DNA of 64,000 nucleotides from Enoplolaimus lenunculus (GCA_030248215.1 JASANG010003805.1:124001-188000), one strand, 5' to 3'; positions 10,964 through 21,963 are shown, counted from the first letter of the stretch. A program made the numbers and translations. The notes: generated from the sequence alone by a model not told the origin.

Positions 10964-10981
10964 GCCATGGCATGCCATGGC
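10964..10981. other. Perfect 18-bp palindrome
   Basis: GCCATGGCATGCCATGGC reads identically on both strands. No other sign of a protein-binding site is visible around it. Confidence 0.8.
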
Positions 10982-12149
10982 ACTAATTGTGTTGGTCGCC
11001 AGCAACGTAATAACGACCTCTGATTGGTTCTTGTGTTACAAAATCTAAACATTATAAAACCATTGACCAATCACTCACTGCCCAGTAGTGTTTTGTTGTT
11101 GTTCGCCAAAAATGGATCAATCACGTTGCACCGTAGACATTTAGTTGATTATTATTAACCAATTAAGAGTCGTTTTACTGCGTTGGATAGCCGGAGTGAT
11201 AACTAGCGTCGTTGCTAGCCGAATTGACGATATGACTAAATTGATTCGGTTAGTAATATCGTTAAAATATATACACTAAAATAGCTAAAACCAGCACTAC
11301 AAGCACATTGAAGACAAGAGACGCATTGTGTTTTCCTAAAATTTTTGTAAGCCCTGCCATCCCTAAACATTTTTGGTACATTAAAATAATTCTATGTTAG
11401 CAAAACTTTGCATTACCACTGCAAAAAACTCTATTACTCCGTTTCAAAATTTTTCCTGCTTGCAGTGTTGGTTAATACTCTGGTGTATATTAGAATCTTT
11501 TAAAGGGGACAACCTAAAGTATATATTAAGGTGAATATACAGAACCTTTACCCAGTATTGATCAAAGGTTTCAGTAAAACCTACGTATCAGCATACCGGG
11601 GGGTGAATAGTACTCATGTGATCCCCCTGTATCCGTTTCAAAATAACAGTGACGAAAAATTAACTAAAACTGCTTTTTAAGTAAAAAAGGTGGTATTTAG
11701 CGTTTAACAGTTTTAAGTGCAATAATTCAGTGTACAACTACACTCTTACTGCATACAATTAATGCAATTTGCATTTTATTACGTTGTCATTTTCATTAAT
11801 ATTAACCACTCGAATAGGAGTACCGAGGAATTTTTGATTGGCGAGGGAAGGCGGGCGGAAAAACAATGAAGATATTGGCTCTTAAAATAGAATTCAAACA
11901 ACATTAATGATTAACGCAGTTCTGTTCTGGTACGCGATATGAAAATTGAATTGGGCCACTGCATTCACCAGATTTCCTGTCGGTCTGCCCTTATCGCATT
12001 TATCAGCAAAGATAAATTTTTGTATCTGCAATTTTCTGGCAATTTTGACAGTAAATTTTTTAATCATTGCGCTGTTTAAACTTCTTTTAACTGTTTAATT
12101 TGCTTTATTGTCAGTTTGCAATGAATCCGAATGTTCCAGGATGTTTTGT

Positions 12150-12335
12150 TGCTTGCTAATGCTGGCGGAATCGGGTCCCCAACACCGTAACTGGGGGGCG
12201 ATCCTTTGGAGAGACCCATGTTGGCAAATTAAATTGTTTTTTTTGCGGATCACGAAGGAACAGACCTGTGAAACATGTTATTGGGCCCTTCGGACGTGTT
12301 TTGGGGCGCTGACAATCCTAGCGCTGGCCCTGCTG
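12150..12335. mobile_element. CAGTGCCGGCGG-type element, diverged copy
   Basis: Contains TGCTGGCGGAATCGGG, GGGGGCGATCCTTTGGAGAG, CCATGTTGGCAAATTAAA, TGTTATTGGGCCCTTCGGAC and GGGGCGCTGACAATCC in the same order as the copies at 49143, 61279 and 63568. The open frame over it is not coding. Confidence 0.55.
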
Positions 12336-12722
12336 CCTGTATTCATGCTGTTTTCTAGTTGAAAATTTGTTGCTGCAGAAGCCGCGAAATAATTTTAAAG
12401 CTTCTCGGAGTTGAAACGTTTTTGAAATATACACGTTTAAGATATGGATAATGGCCAGAAATCTTTAAAAAATATCAACCCTACAAGAGAATCAAAGATT
12501 AAAACTATTTTTAAACCTAAGTTTTTGGTTATATTTAAGGCTCTGCGTACAGTTACACCCGTTTGGCAAATTAAATTCTTACATACCACTTGCGTTTAGG
12601 TGAAAAGTATTTCAAATATATTTTCAGAAGCGTTCCGTTTTCCCGCGGGACAGCAATAGTGCCAGAGAGCAGCATTTGCTACTCTTGTTTGTGCATACGC
12701 GAAGATTATTAAACTTTGTTGT

Positions 12723-12890
12723 TCCAGTCCGGTTTTTCTCTTTTCCCAGCGAAAAATTGCAGCTGTCCCGTTTTCCCATTTGTCCGAAACAGGCATGTCC
12801 CATTGTCCCGTGTTCCCAGCGAAAATTTGCAGCGGTCCCGTTTTCCCAGTTACCTGAAATAAACCAGTCCCGTTTTCCAACCTTCCCGTA
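12723..12890. repeat. Tandem ~65-bp repeat, CCCGTTTTCCCA type
   Basis: Two to three units contain TTCCCAGCGAAAA(A/T)TTGCAGC, (G/C)GGTCCCGTTTTCCCA and (T/C)TGAAA/CGAAAC. Opposite-strand open frames here are artefacts of the repeat. Confidence 0.55.
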
Positions 12891-12897
12891 ATGCTGT

Positions 12898-13010
12898 TAA
12901 GCCCCTCCCCTGGAAAATTTTCAACCTTGCTTATAAGTGAACAAAAACCTTTGTATGCCCTCTTGAAATCTTTTAGCCCCCCTAACAAGGTAAGCAGGCT
13001 ACGGGCCAGC
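12898..13010 (-). mobile_element. GTAGCC-type MITE, truncated copy
   Basis: CCCCTCCCCTGGAAAATTTT, CAACCTTGCTTATAAGTGAA, TTTGTATGCCCTCTTGAAAT and CAAGGTAAGCAGGCTACGGG follow the family order. One end is missing. Confidence 0.65.
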
Positions 13011-13158
13011 AAGTATAACGCTATACTGAGTCAATTTTCCAACTTCAACATTATCACTCGCTTGCACTAAAAACCCATATGGTTGTTCTAAACTGAACAA
13101 TCAATGAATGCAATTATAAGCACTTTTGGCTTTTGTACACGTCAAAAACGTTTACATA

Positions 13159-13585
13159 CTGTATTGACCCGAATAAGAGGGTGGGTCCTCATTTTAAGTC
13201 CGAATCAATTGGAGTCCGTATCCCTAATAAGAGTCCGTAAGCGGATAGATTCCTTAAACCCCAATTAGAGTTCATAAATGTCAATTAACCCTAATTGCAG
13301 CACATAAATGACTCCAGAACCAAATAATTTGAGTTCGAAAGTTTTAAAGCGTACTTAAAATTTGAAAGTACATTCCTAAGTATAACCGTGTATTATCGCT
13401 CAAGCTATTGACAAAGACAAATAAACGTTTAATTCAACGGATAATTGCAGTACCGGATATATATCAGTAAAGAAGACGGCGGAGCGTGGGTTAAAAATAA
13501 ATAACAGACCGTAACCGAATAACAAGGGGGGTACCCTCTGGACAGCCAAATAAATATCAGTCCCCTCTTATTCGGGTCACTACAG
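13159..13585 (-). mobile_element. TA-flanked MITE (Tc1/mariner-like), near-complete copy
   Basis: Terminal inverted repeats CTGTATTGACCCGAATAAGA and, inverted, CTGTAGTGACCCGAATAAGA, each flanked by TA (13157-13158, 13586-13587). The interior shows repeated 'GGACTC...TAATTAGGG' style motifs and the block ATATATATCAG. No transposase coding is present. TA duplication is the hallmark of the Tc1/mariner group. Confidence 0.8.
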
Positions 13586-13606
13586 TATTAGCTTAGCTTG
13601 AACAAG

Positions 13607-13660
13607 ACTTACATTCCTGAGCCTAAGCCTTTGCCTAAACCTACGCACCAATTTGAGAAC
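13607..13660 (+). repeat. CCTAAG-type relic
   Basis: TTCCTGAGCCTAAGCC then TTTGCCTAAACCTACGC, adjacent to the TA-flanked MITE. Ends are not preserved. Confidence 0.4.
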
Positions 13661-14044
13661 CGTATACAAGAGCCGCCGCTGTATTAATACTTGGAATATT
13701 CAGCTTTAAGAACGGAGCGCAATAAATGCTTGTTTAGAAACGTAAGTCATATTTTTAATAAATTTAGTAGAGATTTCGTTGAAAGCTAAAACAAACGCGT
13801 AAACAAGGATTTAGTTGACGTTGTTTTTTACCAACCATATATTATTTCGGTTTTAATTGTATTGGGACAACACAGATGTCTGTTGTGAACAGTCCTGTGA
13901 TGCTAATGGATTCTACGCTTATATACAGCGGTCCAGGAGGTATAGCCGTATAGTGAAAAGCTGTCGTGTATAAGAAATTGAAGCGTTTTGTCAACCCTGT
14001 AACCAGAAACTGGGGGGGTGAGAAGATTTTTAGAGGGGTCCAAA

Positions 14045-14273
14045 ACACTGTAAACTTTAGTGAGTTATGTTTAATTCAGATCCGTTGGATTCATTCAGAT
14101 ATATGGGTTTAAAATCTGAGTTTTAAATTTAAACTATCAGAACTCAGATTTCTGAGTTGATTGTGGAGTTGATTAATTAACACAGAATGTGTTCAATCAA
14201 TTCACAATTCTGAGTTCTGAAAGACCTTAATTCTCATCCTGAATTAAAATCAATTCGCTGGAATTTACAGTGT
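14045..14273. mobile_element. ACTGTAAATTCC fold-back MITE
   Basis: Left end CACTGTAAACTTTAGTGAG and right end CAATTCGCTGGAATTTACAG with internal AACTCAGATTTCTGAGTTGA. Same family as 10398, 45122 and 54124. Confidence 0.6.
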
Positions 14274-14412
14274 ATTTTAAATTGCCTCCAAAACAGCATT
14301 GTTCAAATGCCAGGCAGACAGTATTTAGCATGACATCTGGAATTTACTAGCTAAGTATAAAAAAAAAACTAAACTGTAAAAAAATATTAAATAAACAATA
14401 GATGAAACCGCC

Positions 14413-14440
14413 CATGTTACTTTTAGGGCCGTCCCGGTTT
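14413..14440. repeat. Solo end of a TTAGGC MITE
   Basis: GCCCATGTTACTTTTAGGG then CCGTCCCGG matches the left end of the 4849 and 16312 copies. No internal array or second end follows. Confidence 0.5.
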
Positions 14441-14699
14441 CTGGTGGGTCTGTATTAAAAGAGAAGGCTTTCATTCTATACTACATGGCCCATATTCTGA
14501 AATGCGTGTAGCATATGTTTACCAGTTGGCGATAGATCGCGGTAAAGTTTGCACCATGAAAGGGGATACCAATACAATCAGGGTACTACTGGAGGTCGGC
14601 TTCCGACCCTTGCTCAGGCAGAAAATCAACCTCCGACTTCCGCTTTGGCTCCGGTAGAATTTTAAGCGAGAGAAAAACCAAACGTAATTTTTCGTTTTT

Positions 14700-14846
14700 A
14701 TTACCGATTGGGGTGGCGCCGTACTTGTCGTGCGGCACGGTCCGACGCCGTCCGAGACTCCGTCGCCGTCCGTCGCCACACGGTATTGTACACAATGTAC
14801 GGTGACGGACTTCCCGGACGTCAACAAAAGTATAGCGCATCCCTCG
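14700..14846. mobile_element. GC-rich CGCCGTCCG element
   Basis: Contains CGGTCCGACGCCGTCC, CGCCGTCCGTCGCCAC and GACGTCAACAAAAGTATAGC close to the ends. Related copies at 28941-29191, 33006-33186 and 56973-57119 share the GTATAGCGC end. The three overlapping open frames come from the repeat. Confidence 0.55.
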
Positions 14847-15169
14847 GGGGGGCAAGACCTAGGTGTGCCCCCGTGGATCCGCCAATGCCCACCTTGCTCT
14901 TGTAAAACACTCTATACACATGGTAAAAATCATAGATTCGCCCTTCCCTGATACGAGGCGTACCGAAGTCGCTTATGCGTTCCGTTCAGGTAAATATCAT
15001 TTCAATCCTACATCGATATACACAGTTTGTAGTGAAATATTGCTTTTGAATTTTTAATGAGACTAACATTTCTTCTGTGGAAAAAAAACTGAAATTACCG
15101 TTTTTATTTTGATATATCGACCAATGTGGGTTTGTATTCTAAATATGCCGAATAAAAGGAACCATTTGC

Positions 15170-15360
15170 CGATCCAGAGTGAAAGGTGTCCACCGCCCTT
15201 CCGTCAGGAAATTTTTTGTGATAAACCGGTTAGGTGCCCACATTATAATTTCCCCTGCCCTCAAATTGGCACATATATTGGATTACAGTAAAAAATTGCG
15301 TTTAACTTTTGCCAGCCTGCCCCCAGTCAGAAATTCCTTAACCCACCACCGTTTGATACT
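15170..15360. mobile_element. Fragment of the GGCGGATCC-type element
   Basis: CCGTCAGGAAATTTTTTGTG, GATAAACCGGTTAGG and AAATTGCGTTTAACTTTTGC match 19600-19740 and 62815-62960 in order. Terminal motifs are degraded. Confidence 0.4.
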
Positions 15361-16311
15361 AAATACGCATACCTGCAGCCTGTAAACACTGGTCAAATAG
15401 AAAGTTCTTTTAAAGGGAAATATATCTAATATAGAATTCTTTTTAGAAAAAAAATTGTTGAAAATGAAATACGCGAATTAGCTGTACGGTCGTTTTTGAG
15501 TTGTAGGGGAACTCATACTAAAACGTTTAGTACAGATACTTTTAGTAACTTTGGCTTTTCGTGACCTCGCCTCAGGGATGTCGTGTTTAGATGGTTGTTT
15601 GTACATTTGCTCATTTGCATAAAAACGTACATCCAGCAATATTGCGGGCATATAAAGCAGTCATACCATCCGAAACTATAAAGCAAACCCTGGTGTATAA
15701 ATAATCCGGTAAGCTGCTAAGGTGATTAGGTGCTATTACCAAAATAGGCATATTCATAACACATCAAGGGCGGTAACTTGTTAGATCAAAAATTAATAGA
15801 TACCTTGGGCTCAAAGGTTAAGTGTGGTTGCTTGCTCTATGAAATCGGCCAGAGCGACGTTTTACATTATCAGTTTACATATTTGCGCTTTAGATTCTGT
15901 CAGTTTTGCACGTTCTGTCACTTGCTGAATTTTAAATTTAGCAAAGTTTCATTCGTGATTCAGGTCACGTCTTAAGTTTTATTTTAATACTGAAACTCAC
16001 CATTTGTACTAAAGTTGGCCGTACGTGACAATCGCCAATCAGTGCCGGATGAAGGTTTGAAGGCGTCGTGGATATCCTAAAATATTTGTGCAGGGTCGAT
16101 TAATCGTGTGAAATTTAGAAAATTAGAACTTGAAAAGACGTAAAATATTTATCCTATATGTACACTTCGAATGGCATTTTTGAAAACGTTGTTCAAACTC
16201 TTATTATTGAAACTGTGCCAGTCCCACAGCAATTTACGTGCGGACAGTATTTAAGATTCGGTTTTAAAATTAACTGCACTTAGGCAATGAATTAGCTTAT
16301 AGGCAATTTAT

Positions 16312-16497
16312 GGCCAATGTTACTTTTATGGTCGTAACAGCAGATCAAGCATGTTCCTATGCCTAAGCCTAAGCCTAAGTGTTGAAAAAAGTGTCTTCTT
16401 AAGCCTAAAGCCTAACCAAAAATGTAGACTAGAATCTAAGCCTACTCTTTTATAGCACCAACAGAATCCGGGGATAGCCCTAAAAGTAACATCGGCT
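16312..16497 (+). mobile_element. TTAGGC MITE (hAT-like), near-complete copy
   Basis: Ends GGCCAATGTTACTTTTATGG and, inverted, AGCCGATGTTACTTTTAGGG. Flanks CAATTTAT (16304-16311) and TAATTTAT (16498-16505) agree at 7 of 8. The interior has AAGCCTAAGCCTAAGTG, AAAAAGTGTC and CCTACTCTTTTATAGCACC, all family blocks. Confidence 0.8.
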
Positions 16498-16770
16498 TAA
16501 TTTATCAAAATCAATTGTCGTTTGGGTAACTGTTGCTCATAGTATTTACGGATGAGTCATGGGCACAAAACAGCTTAATTCCTGCGCGTTTTTATTTATT
16601 AATATTATATAATTGTATATACGAAAAGTCGCTGAATCTCAGGGCACGAATATGAACCATGCTTAACCATTTTGCGCATAAATATTTTGTAAATTCGTTT
16701 GAAATTTAAGTTTAGAAATCTAAAGCATCGGCTTGCGCAATTTTTTAAGTTTGGAGCTTTACGTGATAAC

Positions 16771-16942
16771 CAATGGCGGATCCATGGGGGGGCACCCCGG
16801 CCGTGGCCCCCCCAACACCATCTCGGCAAAAATTCTATAGCAATTTTGTGACAATAGTTCGTGGTTTGTGTATGGGTCAAAAGTAAGTTTGTTACCTGTG
16901 AAGTTTTGGCCCCCCCATTTTGAGAACCTGGATACGCCACTG
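16771..16942. mobile_element. hAT-like MITE with perfect 8-bp target duplication
   Basis: Left end CAATGGCGGATCCATGGGGG; right end, inverted, CAGTGGCGTATCCAGG. Flanked exactly by GTGATAAC (16763-16770 and 16943-16950). The interior is non-coding and C/G-rich near the ends (GGGCACCCCGG, TTTGGCCCCCCC). The identical flanks suggest a young insertion. Confidence 0.88.
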
Positions 16943-17005
16943 GTGATAACATGTTTGAGTTACTTTGAGTGACTACGAGCGTTTATTATATAATAAAAAC
17001 TGAAA

Positions 17006-17197
17006 ATGACCGATTTGTCGCCCAACAACTACAGACAACATGTAATCCGAAATATCGTCTTCACGACAATTTGACGAAAATCAGGCATCGGCTTAATCGT
17101 AGGCTAAGGATTTAAAACTTAACATTATGCTTTCTACTTAGGGTTAGACCGTTGTTGGGCGACAAGTTGTCGGGTGACGAATTATCGTAGATTTACT
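17006..17197. mobile_element. GTCG-type MITE
   Basis: Left TTGTCGCCCAACAACTACAG, CATGTAATCCGAAAT and ACGACAATT; right TGTTGGGCGACAAGTTGTCG, GGTGACGAATTATCGTAGA. Ends about 90 bp before exon 3. The internal TTAGGC-like run is strongly degraded. Confidence 0.55.
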
Positions 17198-17288
17198 TAA
17201 AATACCATACATTTTTTGCAGCCAGTTCAATTTATCTAAAAATAATTATTACGCTATCCACTAAAACCTCCACACCTAAATCTGGCAG

Positions 17289-17606
17289 AACCGGCTCCTG
17301 GGGCACAATCTTTCATGAATTCCGACGGCCACTCCACCCCTCTTTACGAAAATACCCCCGTAATGATGTCATACGATATGGAACGCGATACAAGATATCG
17401 GAGGGGGTTACCCCGTGATTTATCAGTGGAGAGCTTTCCCCCAGATGTCGACTATACCGCCCTGCCCCCTGGATATGGCCTTAGAAGACGCGACTCAGAG
17501 AGTGAAAAGTGTTCCGCGACAGCTAATGGACGTGTGGCACTTGCGGAATTTTCAAACCACTATGCTAGCGACGATTCAAGGCGTAGCAGTGTGATATCGG
17601 CCACAA
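17289..17606 (+). CDS. Exon 3 of the unidentified Ser/Arg-rich protein
   Basis: The acceptor is CTAAATCTGGCAG (ends 17288) and the donor is ACAA/GTGAGT (17606/17607). The 318 nt are read as two bases completing Glu, 105 codons, then one base (phase 1 in, phase 1 out). The start reads PAPGAQSFMNSDGHSTPLYE. Acidic, Tyr and Pro-rich stretches follow (MSYDMERDTRYRRG, FPPDVDYTALPPGYG), then LRRRDSESE and, near the end, DDSRRSSVISAT. RRRDS and RRSS fit Arg-Arg-x-Ser sites for PKA-like kinases. Codon quality and GC content are clearly above the surrounding intron, making this the most convincing exon of the set. No known domain is recognised. Confidence 0.77.
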
Positions 17607-17639
17607 GTGAGTGTTTTGCGCGAATTTATAGCAAAACGT

Positions 17640-17740
17640 GCCATTGTCAGCTTTACGGCCGTAACTGTAGATTAAGCATATTCTTAAACCTAAGCCTACG
17701 CCAAAAATATAGTCCACAATTTGATCCTACTCTTCTCTAG
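17640..17740 (+). mobile_element. TTAGGC MITE, partial
   Basis: TTTACGGCCGTAACTGTAG, ATTAAGCATATTCTTAAACC, TAAGCCTACGCCAAAAATAT and CCTACTCTTCTCTAG follow the family order. The left terminus is degraded and the right one absent. It starts 34 bp after exon 3. Confidence 0.6.
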
Positions 17741-18324
17741 TGTGATGTTGTTACGATACCTTGTTTTCGATTGTAAGTCAACAGTTTCGCCAAGATAGTG
17801 TTTTATAACATTTCGGCCTGTTTCAGTAATCAAATTTACAACGCCGTCCATTGTACACTTTCTTAGGGTTCCTTCGATGTCTCAAAATCTTACAGAAAAA
17901 TTAACCTAAAAAATTGAAAGAAAGTGTACAATAGCCTACGCTAATACTATTAAGCCTTGACAAGAGCTTTGTGTTGTGGATAAATTTAGACGAACACTGA
18001 AAAGTTTTCTACCAAACGTGCAAATTTCACCCATAATAATAAGAATTAAAAGATTTTTTAAATTATTTAAAGGCGGAAATATGTTGTTTTTGCTTCAATA
18101 TTCGATGTACAGCATTTGGTTTATTATACTCTTTATTTGTCAGTTGTTTCGTTTTCTTTTTTCTTACTTTTGAAGAATTCGTCTACTATTCTAAAACCGT
18201 CAAAGTTTCACAATAGGTTGTGGTGAAGGTCCTTTGTATGCCGCCGTATGTTGTTGTGCCCCTCAAATTAAAATTTCTCCAAAACGATCTTGTCATACGA
18301 GCGTTTGAGAAGGCTTAATCCAGT

Positions 18325-18400
18325 ATCACATGAATATTTTCTATTTCATCTGATGTATAATGTCAAGCGAAGAATAGACGCGTCATTTCACGTATTTGAC
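18325..18400 (-). repeat. SINE tail fragment
   Basis: CACATGAATATTTTCTATTT then CATCTGATG matches the tail of the tRNA-derived SINE family on the minus strand. The head is missing. Confidence 0.4.
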
Positions 18401-18555
18401 GCTTCACAATTCATAAGAAATTTTTGTTGAAAGGAAAAATATGGAATAATTTTTGCTTCATCACTATTTGCGGTCAGACAGAAATGGTTTGGAAGATTTT
18501 GAGCAATTGTTTAGTTTCTTCTCACATGACGTCCGAATACATAACTAACCAGACC

Positions 18556-18625
18556 AAGCTTAAGCCTAAAGCTAAGCCTAAGCCTAAGCCTAGCCTTAGC
18601 CTGAGCCAAAGCCTAAGCATAATAG
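18556..18625 (+). repeat. CCTAAG-type array
   Basis: About nine degenerate units including AAGCTAAGCCTAAGCCTAAG. No flanking inverted ends are clear. Confidence 0.55.
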
Positions 18626-18667
18626 AAACGCTCTGTGTGTTTTGGGGCTAGTATTAGATTTGAATTC

Positions 18668-18775
18668 ATTATCCGGTTCCAGCCCCGGTTCTGGCCGGAT
18701 ATTAGATTATCCGGCCCCGGCTCTTGCCGGATATTAAATTATCCGGCTTCGGCTCCGGCTTCGTCAGTTTTTGGT
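18668..18775. repeat. Tandem CCGGATATTA repeat
   Basis: About three ~36-bp units of TTATCCGG(C/T)TCC/CCGGCTC(T/C)GGCCGGATATTA. Related in wording to the CAGGGTT(C) hAT-like family ends, but the link is uncertain. Confidence 0.45.
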
Positions 18776-19111
18776 ATTCGACCCTGATGTATATTTATTT
18801 ATTTATGTATGTATATTTGTATATATGTATTGTTTCGTTGTGCTTCGCATTATGTTAAATTAAAATAATGAATAATGCAAGAGTTATTTTGTTTGGCACA
18901 TACCGTCTGCTTACCTGTACAATATGCGACCCCAATTGTTCTGCCAATGGTTTGACTGGTAATAAAGGCTGGACTTTAACGCCGAAGGGTCCATTAAGCC
19001 AAATAGAGTGGGCCTATCATGAGCGTGCCGTACAACTCATAAATCGTGTACATTTCATTTATGACTGCTACTTATACCTCATAAAGTAATGAAATTTATA
19101 TACAAGCACAA

Positions 19112-19279
19112 GTCCCGTAGCCAGCTCACCTTGCTCAGGAGGAGTGCTAAACATTTTTCGGAAGGGACATACAAGGGTTTTCGACGACATTGACATTCAA
19201 GCAACGTTGGAAACTGCCTGGGAATCAAAATTGCTCCAGTGAGCTAAACCCTGTTCTGGTCACCCTTCGGCTACGGGTC
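19112..19279 (+). mobile_element. GTAGCC-type MITE
   Basis: CCCGTAGCCAGCTCACCTTG at one end and, inverted, ACCCGTAGCCGAAGGGTG at the other. The interior has GGGACATACAAGGGTTTTCG as in other copies. About 168 bp, non-coding. Confidence 0.7.
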
Positions 19280-19463
19280 TAAACAGCGAGTATGGGCATA
19301 GCAAGGATTTTTATTTCGAGAGGGACAAAACATGAAAGATTGAAAGATTTGAAACGAGGGTAGAAAGCGAGAAAAATTATATATTGAGCACTTAGATAGC
19401 CGAAAGTTAATAAATTTGATGGCGTGCATAAGTGCCTAAAATGTCTAAATATTTTAGAATGGG

Positions 19464-19741
19464 TGCCACAAGCGGATTCAGAGGGGAGGGGGTCGGAAGG
19501 GGTATACGCCTCCCCACCAGAATGTTTTTGCGTTAAAACTGCGATGTCCCCCGTACCTTACAATTTTTCTCCTCAGAAAATTTTTTTGTAAATAACAATT
19601 TTTCCCGCTGAATTTTTTGTGATAAAACGGTAATGTCCACCATTTTTTAGTGATAAAATGATAAGGCTCCTGTCTTACAATTTTTGCGTTTCATAACATT
19701 TGCCATCCTGCCCTCCGTCAGAAATTTTTGGATCCGCCTCT
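19464..19741. mobile_element. GGCGGATCC-type hAT-like element, diverged
   Basis: Left AAGCGGATTCAGAGGGGAGG, right CAGAAATTTTTGGATCCGCC. Contains internal TTTTTGTGATAAAACGGTAA blocks shared with 48250 and 61810. Confidence 0.5.
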
Positions 19742-19844
19742 GATGGAGGCTGCATTGTAAATGTATATCCTGTGGTATACGTCACTGGCCACTGGTCGGC
19801 ATGCGTACTGCTCGAGAGTTGAAACATTGTATATTTCAACTTAC

Positions 19845-19885
19845 CTACATACATACATATATATGTATGAATGTAATGTGTGCAT
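19845..19885. repeat. CATA/TATG microsatellite
   Basis: CATACATACATATATATG with following TATG units. Confidence 0.6.
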
Positions 19886-20582
19886 GTATATATCAATTAG
19901 CTTCGTTTGTTCATTTAGTGCTTAATTTTGTAAAATTGAGATGGTCAAGTTTTAACTAATATTTTGGATATAAAATACATGTCAGTAGCCAGTTCAACCT
20001 ATTTGAGGTGGAAAATAACGTTTCGATTGGGGCATACAAAAAATGTTTTCATCGCTCACAAATATGGCCAAGCCGAATGTTAATTACCGCACTGGCAATC
20101 GAACGAAGGGACCTCGAGTCAAGTATCCACTTGCAGGCCTTAGAATGCCCTGTTACCTCCACAATCGATAATCTGGATAACGCTCACTTCTCTGTGAGAG
20201 AATTAGTGATTTCTGATGATTTAATAGTTTTAATAACAGCAAACATTAACTCATTCTGAGCTTATTTAATTCCGGGTATAAATAACAGTGAAGTAACACC
20301 AGGGGTAAAATACGGCAGGACATTTATTTGGAAGTTTTTCGGCCCCCGTCTCGTAGGGCATACGCCTCTCCGGCGTCGCTATAAATTTAATTTTCTATCG
20401 GTTGGTTACTGTCATGTGCTTTCGGTTTATTTCTTAATTTAATATTAAAATGTGTTGGCTTTTTCATCTGATATTTTTAAGTTTTCAGCTTGAGGCAACT
20501 AGACTGTTTCGAAGTACTCTAAATGGCGGGCCAATCTCTACGGGAACGTAGCCAAAGAGTCTCACAGGTTCATCTATTCGGA

Positions 20583-20803
20583 CACTGTAAAAAATGGGAA
20601 GTCAAATTGACTCCTTCTCGGAAATAGGCTTTTCCTGACTACACAAAGTGAGTCAAATTTAACTCCGTCAGAGTCAAATTGGACTCACTGAGCGATTCGG
20701 CGAATCGAATTTGACTCTGGCGGGGTCACATTTGACTCAGTTTGTGTAGTCAGAAAAAGCCTGTTTCCGAGAGAGTCAATTTGACTCCCATTTTCTACAG
20801 TGT
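20583..20803. mobile_element. GAGTCAAA fold-back MITE, full copy
   Basis: Nearly the whole element is an inverted repeat around 20695: CACTGTAAAAAATGGGAAGT at the left, and TCCCATTTTCTACAGTG at the right. Each arm contains AATTTGACTC, TTTCCGAGA or its complement, and TGTGTAGTCAG(A/G)AAAAGCCT. It could fold into a hairpin of about 100 bp. Confidence 0.8.
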
Positions 20804-20844
20804 AGAAAATTTTTTGCTTTCTCTAGCATAGTATTAGCCCCGCT

Positions 20845-21045
20845 TGGACACTGTAAATTCCGATGAATTGACCAATCAACGCGAATGGCCGGTTAATTAT
20901 TTCTGAGTTAATAACTGTGAACATTAACACATTCTGAGTTGCGCTGATTCTCACTCTGACTTGAGTTGACTTAGGGAGAGTTGATTAATGAACTCAGAAT
21001 AAGGTAAATTAGCCCAGAATTTTGAGCTTTAATAGTCCTGACACA
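20845..21045. mobile_element. ACTGTAAATTCC fold-back MITE, partly degraded
   Basis: GGACACTGTAAATTCCGATG, GAATTGACCAATCAACGC, AACACATTCTGAGTTG and AACTCAGAATAAGG. The right terminus is not clear. The related fragment at 20165-20295 has AACATTAACTCATTCTGAGC. Confidence 0.5.
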
Positions 21046-21552
21046 GACTGAGGGGCATGCGATGTTGAAATACCGTTCTTACAATTAGGGCTAAAAAATT
21101 TCCTGGAGTGTCAAAACTGTTCCACGGGAGTTGAACCATCCTGGTCCGCATTTTTTTGTACCTCCAAAGCTAGTTATCAGACTGATAACGTCATGCGGCT
21201 TGAGTCAAAGACTGAGTTCAATAGGCAGCGATTCTAGCGGACTTGGAATTCCTGCCATCAGTGATTTTATGATAACGACGTTTTATGATTAATATATTCT
21301 TTTCTTACAAGCTCTTGCTACATTTCAATACATTCGCAAGAATTTCAACTCATAATTTATATACTGCGAAAAATTTTCAAATCAATATAAATCACAGGGT
21401 TAGTTCGCTAGTAAGGTTGGGCATGCAAGATTAACAAAATATTTGATCAGGTACCAAATTAAACTGATTAAAATGCAAATTGTCAGTGAAAAAGAGAAAA
21501 AACGCCGAAGTTTCCTACTAAATGATAAATTTCAAGATATTCTATAAACGGA

Positions 21553-21712
21553 TCCGTGGCTAAGGGGGCAGGGTGGGCTCAGCCCCGCCCCAAAACAATT
21601 TTAGCGTCTCTAGAAAAGCTTCTACCTGGCTTATAAGTCCATGAAACCCTTGTATGCCCTATCTTGAAAAATTTTTTAGCCACCCTTGCAAGGTGAACTG
21701 GCTACAGGCGTG
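21553..21712 (-). mobile_element. GTAGCC-type MITE
   Basis: GTGGCTAAGGGGGCAGGGTG, GGGCTCAGCCCCGCCCC, CTTATAAGTCCATGAAACCC and GCAAGGTGAACTGGCTACAG in family order. Confidence 0.65.
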
Positions 21713-21744
21713 CTACTAAAATGATGAATTTCAGATATTATCTG

Positions 21745-21845
21745 GATAAGGCTTGAGACCTACTTTGATGCTAGGATTCGAACTCCAGTGACTGGAGTGG
21801 GAGGCGTATACCATCACCACTCAGCTATAGGAGCTTGACGCTCGA
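21745..21845 (-). repeat. tRNA-derived SINE piece
   Basis: The minus strand gives CTCCTATAGCTGAGTGGTGA and GGAGTTCGAATCCTAGC, identical in plan to 3095-3172. It is followed by GTAGGTCTCAAGCC. No closed acceptor stem. Confidence 0.65.
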
Positions 21846-21963
21846 GCCCCCTCCCTCGTCTTTGCTCGGAATTAGAATGAGGTTAAGGCTGGAATATTGA
21901 AGGAACTTGGAATGGTACAAGCTAGGATAACTTAATCCGTTCCAGCATACAGTTGTATATATT

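Larger units (their letters stand above)
4829..17288 (+). other. Intron 2 (about 12.5 kb), filled with repeats
   Basis: No exon or independent gene was found here by eye. The intron carries a TTAGGC MITE (4849-5052), a 97-bp tandem repeat, a poly-G tract (5880-5894), an 18-bp minisatellite (7447-8115), an 823-bp long-inverted-repeat element (8279-9101), half copies of a second inverted element (6930-7340 and 9130-9580), a fold-back MITE (10398-10641), a TA-flanked MITE (13159-13585), GC-rich and TTAGGC MITEs, and a hAT-like MITE with perfect target duplication (16771-16942). Stretches such as 10650-12100 and 15360-16300 show only unclassified AT-rich DNA. Confidence 0.5.

Noticed and set aside
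12596-13012. 138-residue minus-strand open frame
   Set aside because: It spans a tandem CCCGTTTTCCCA repeat and a GTAGCC-type MITE.
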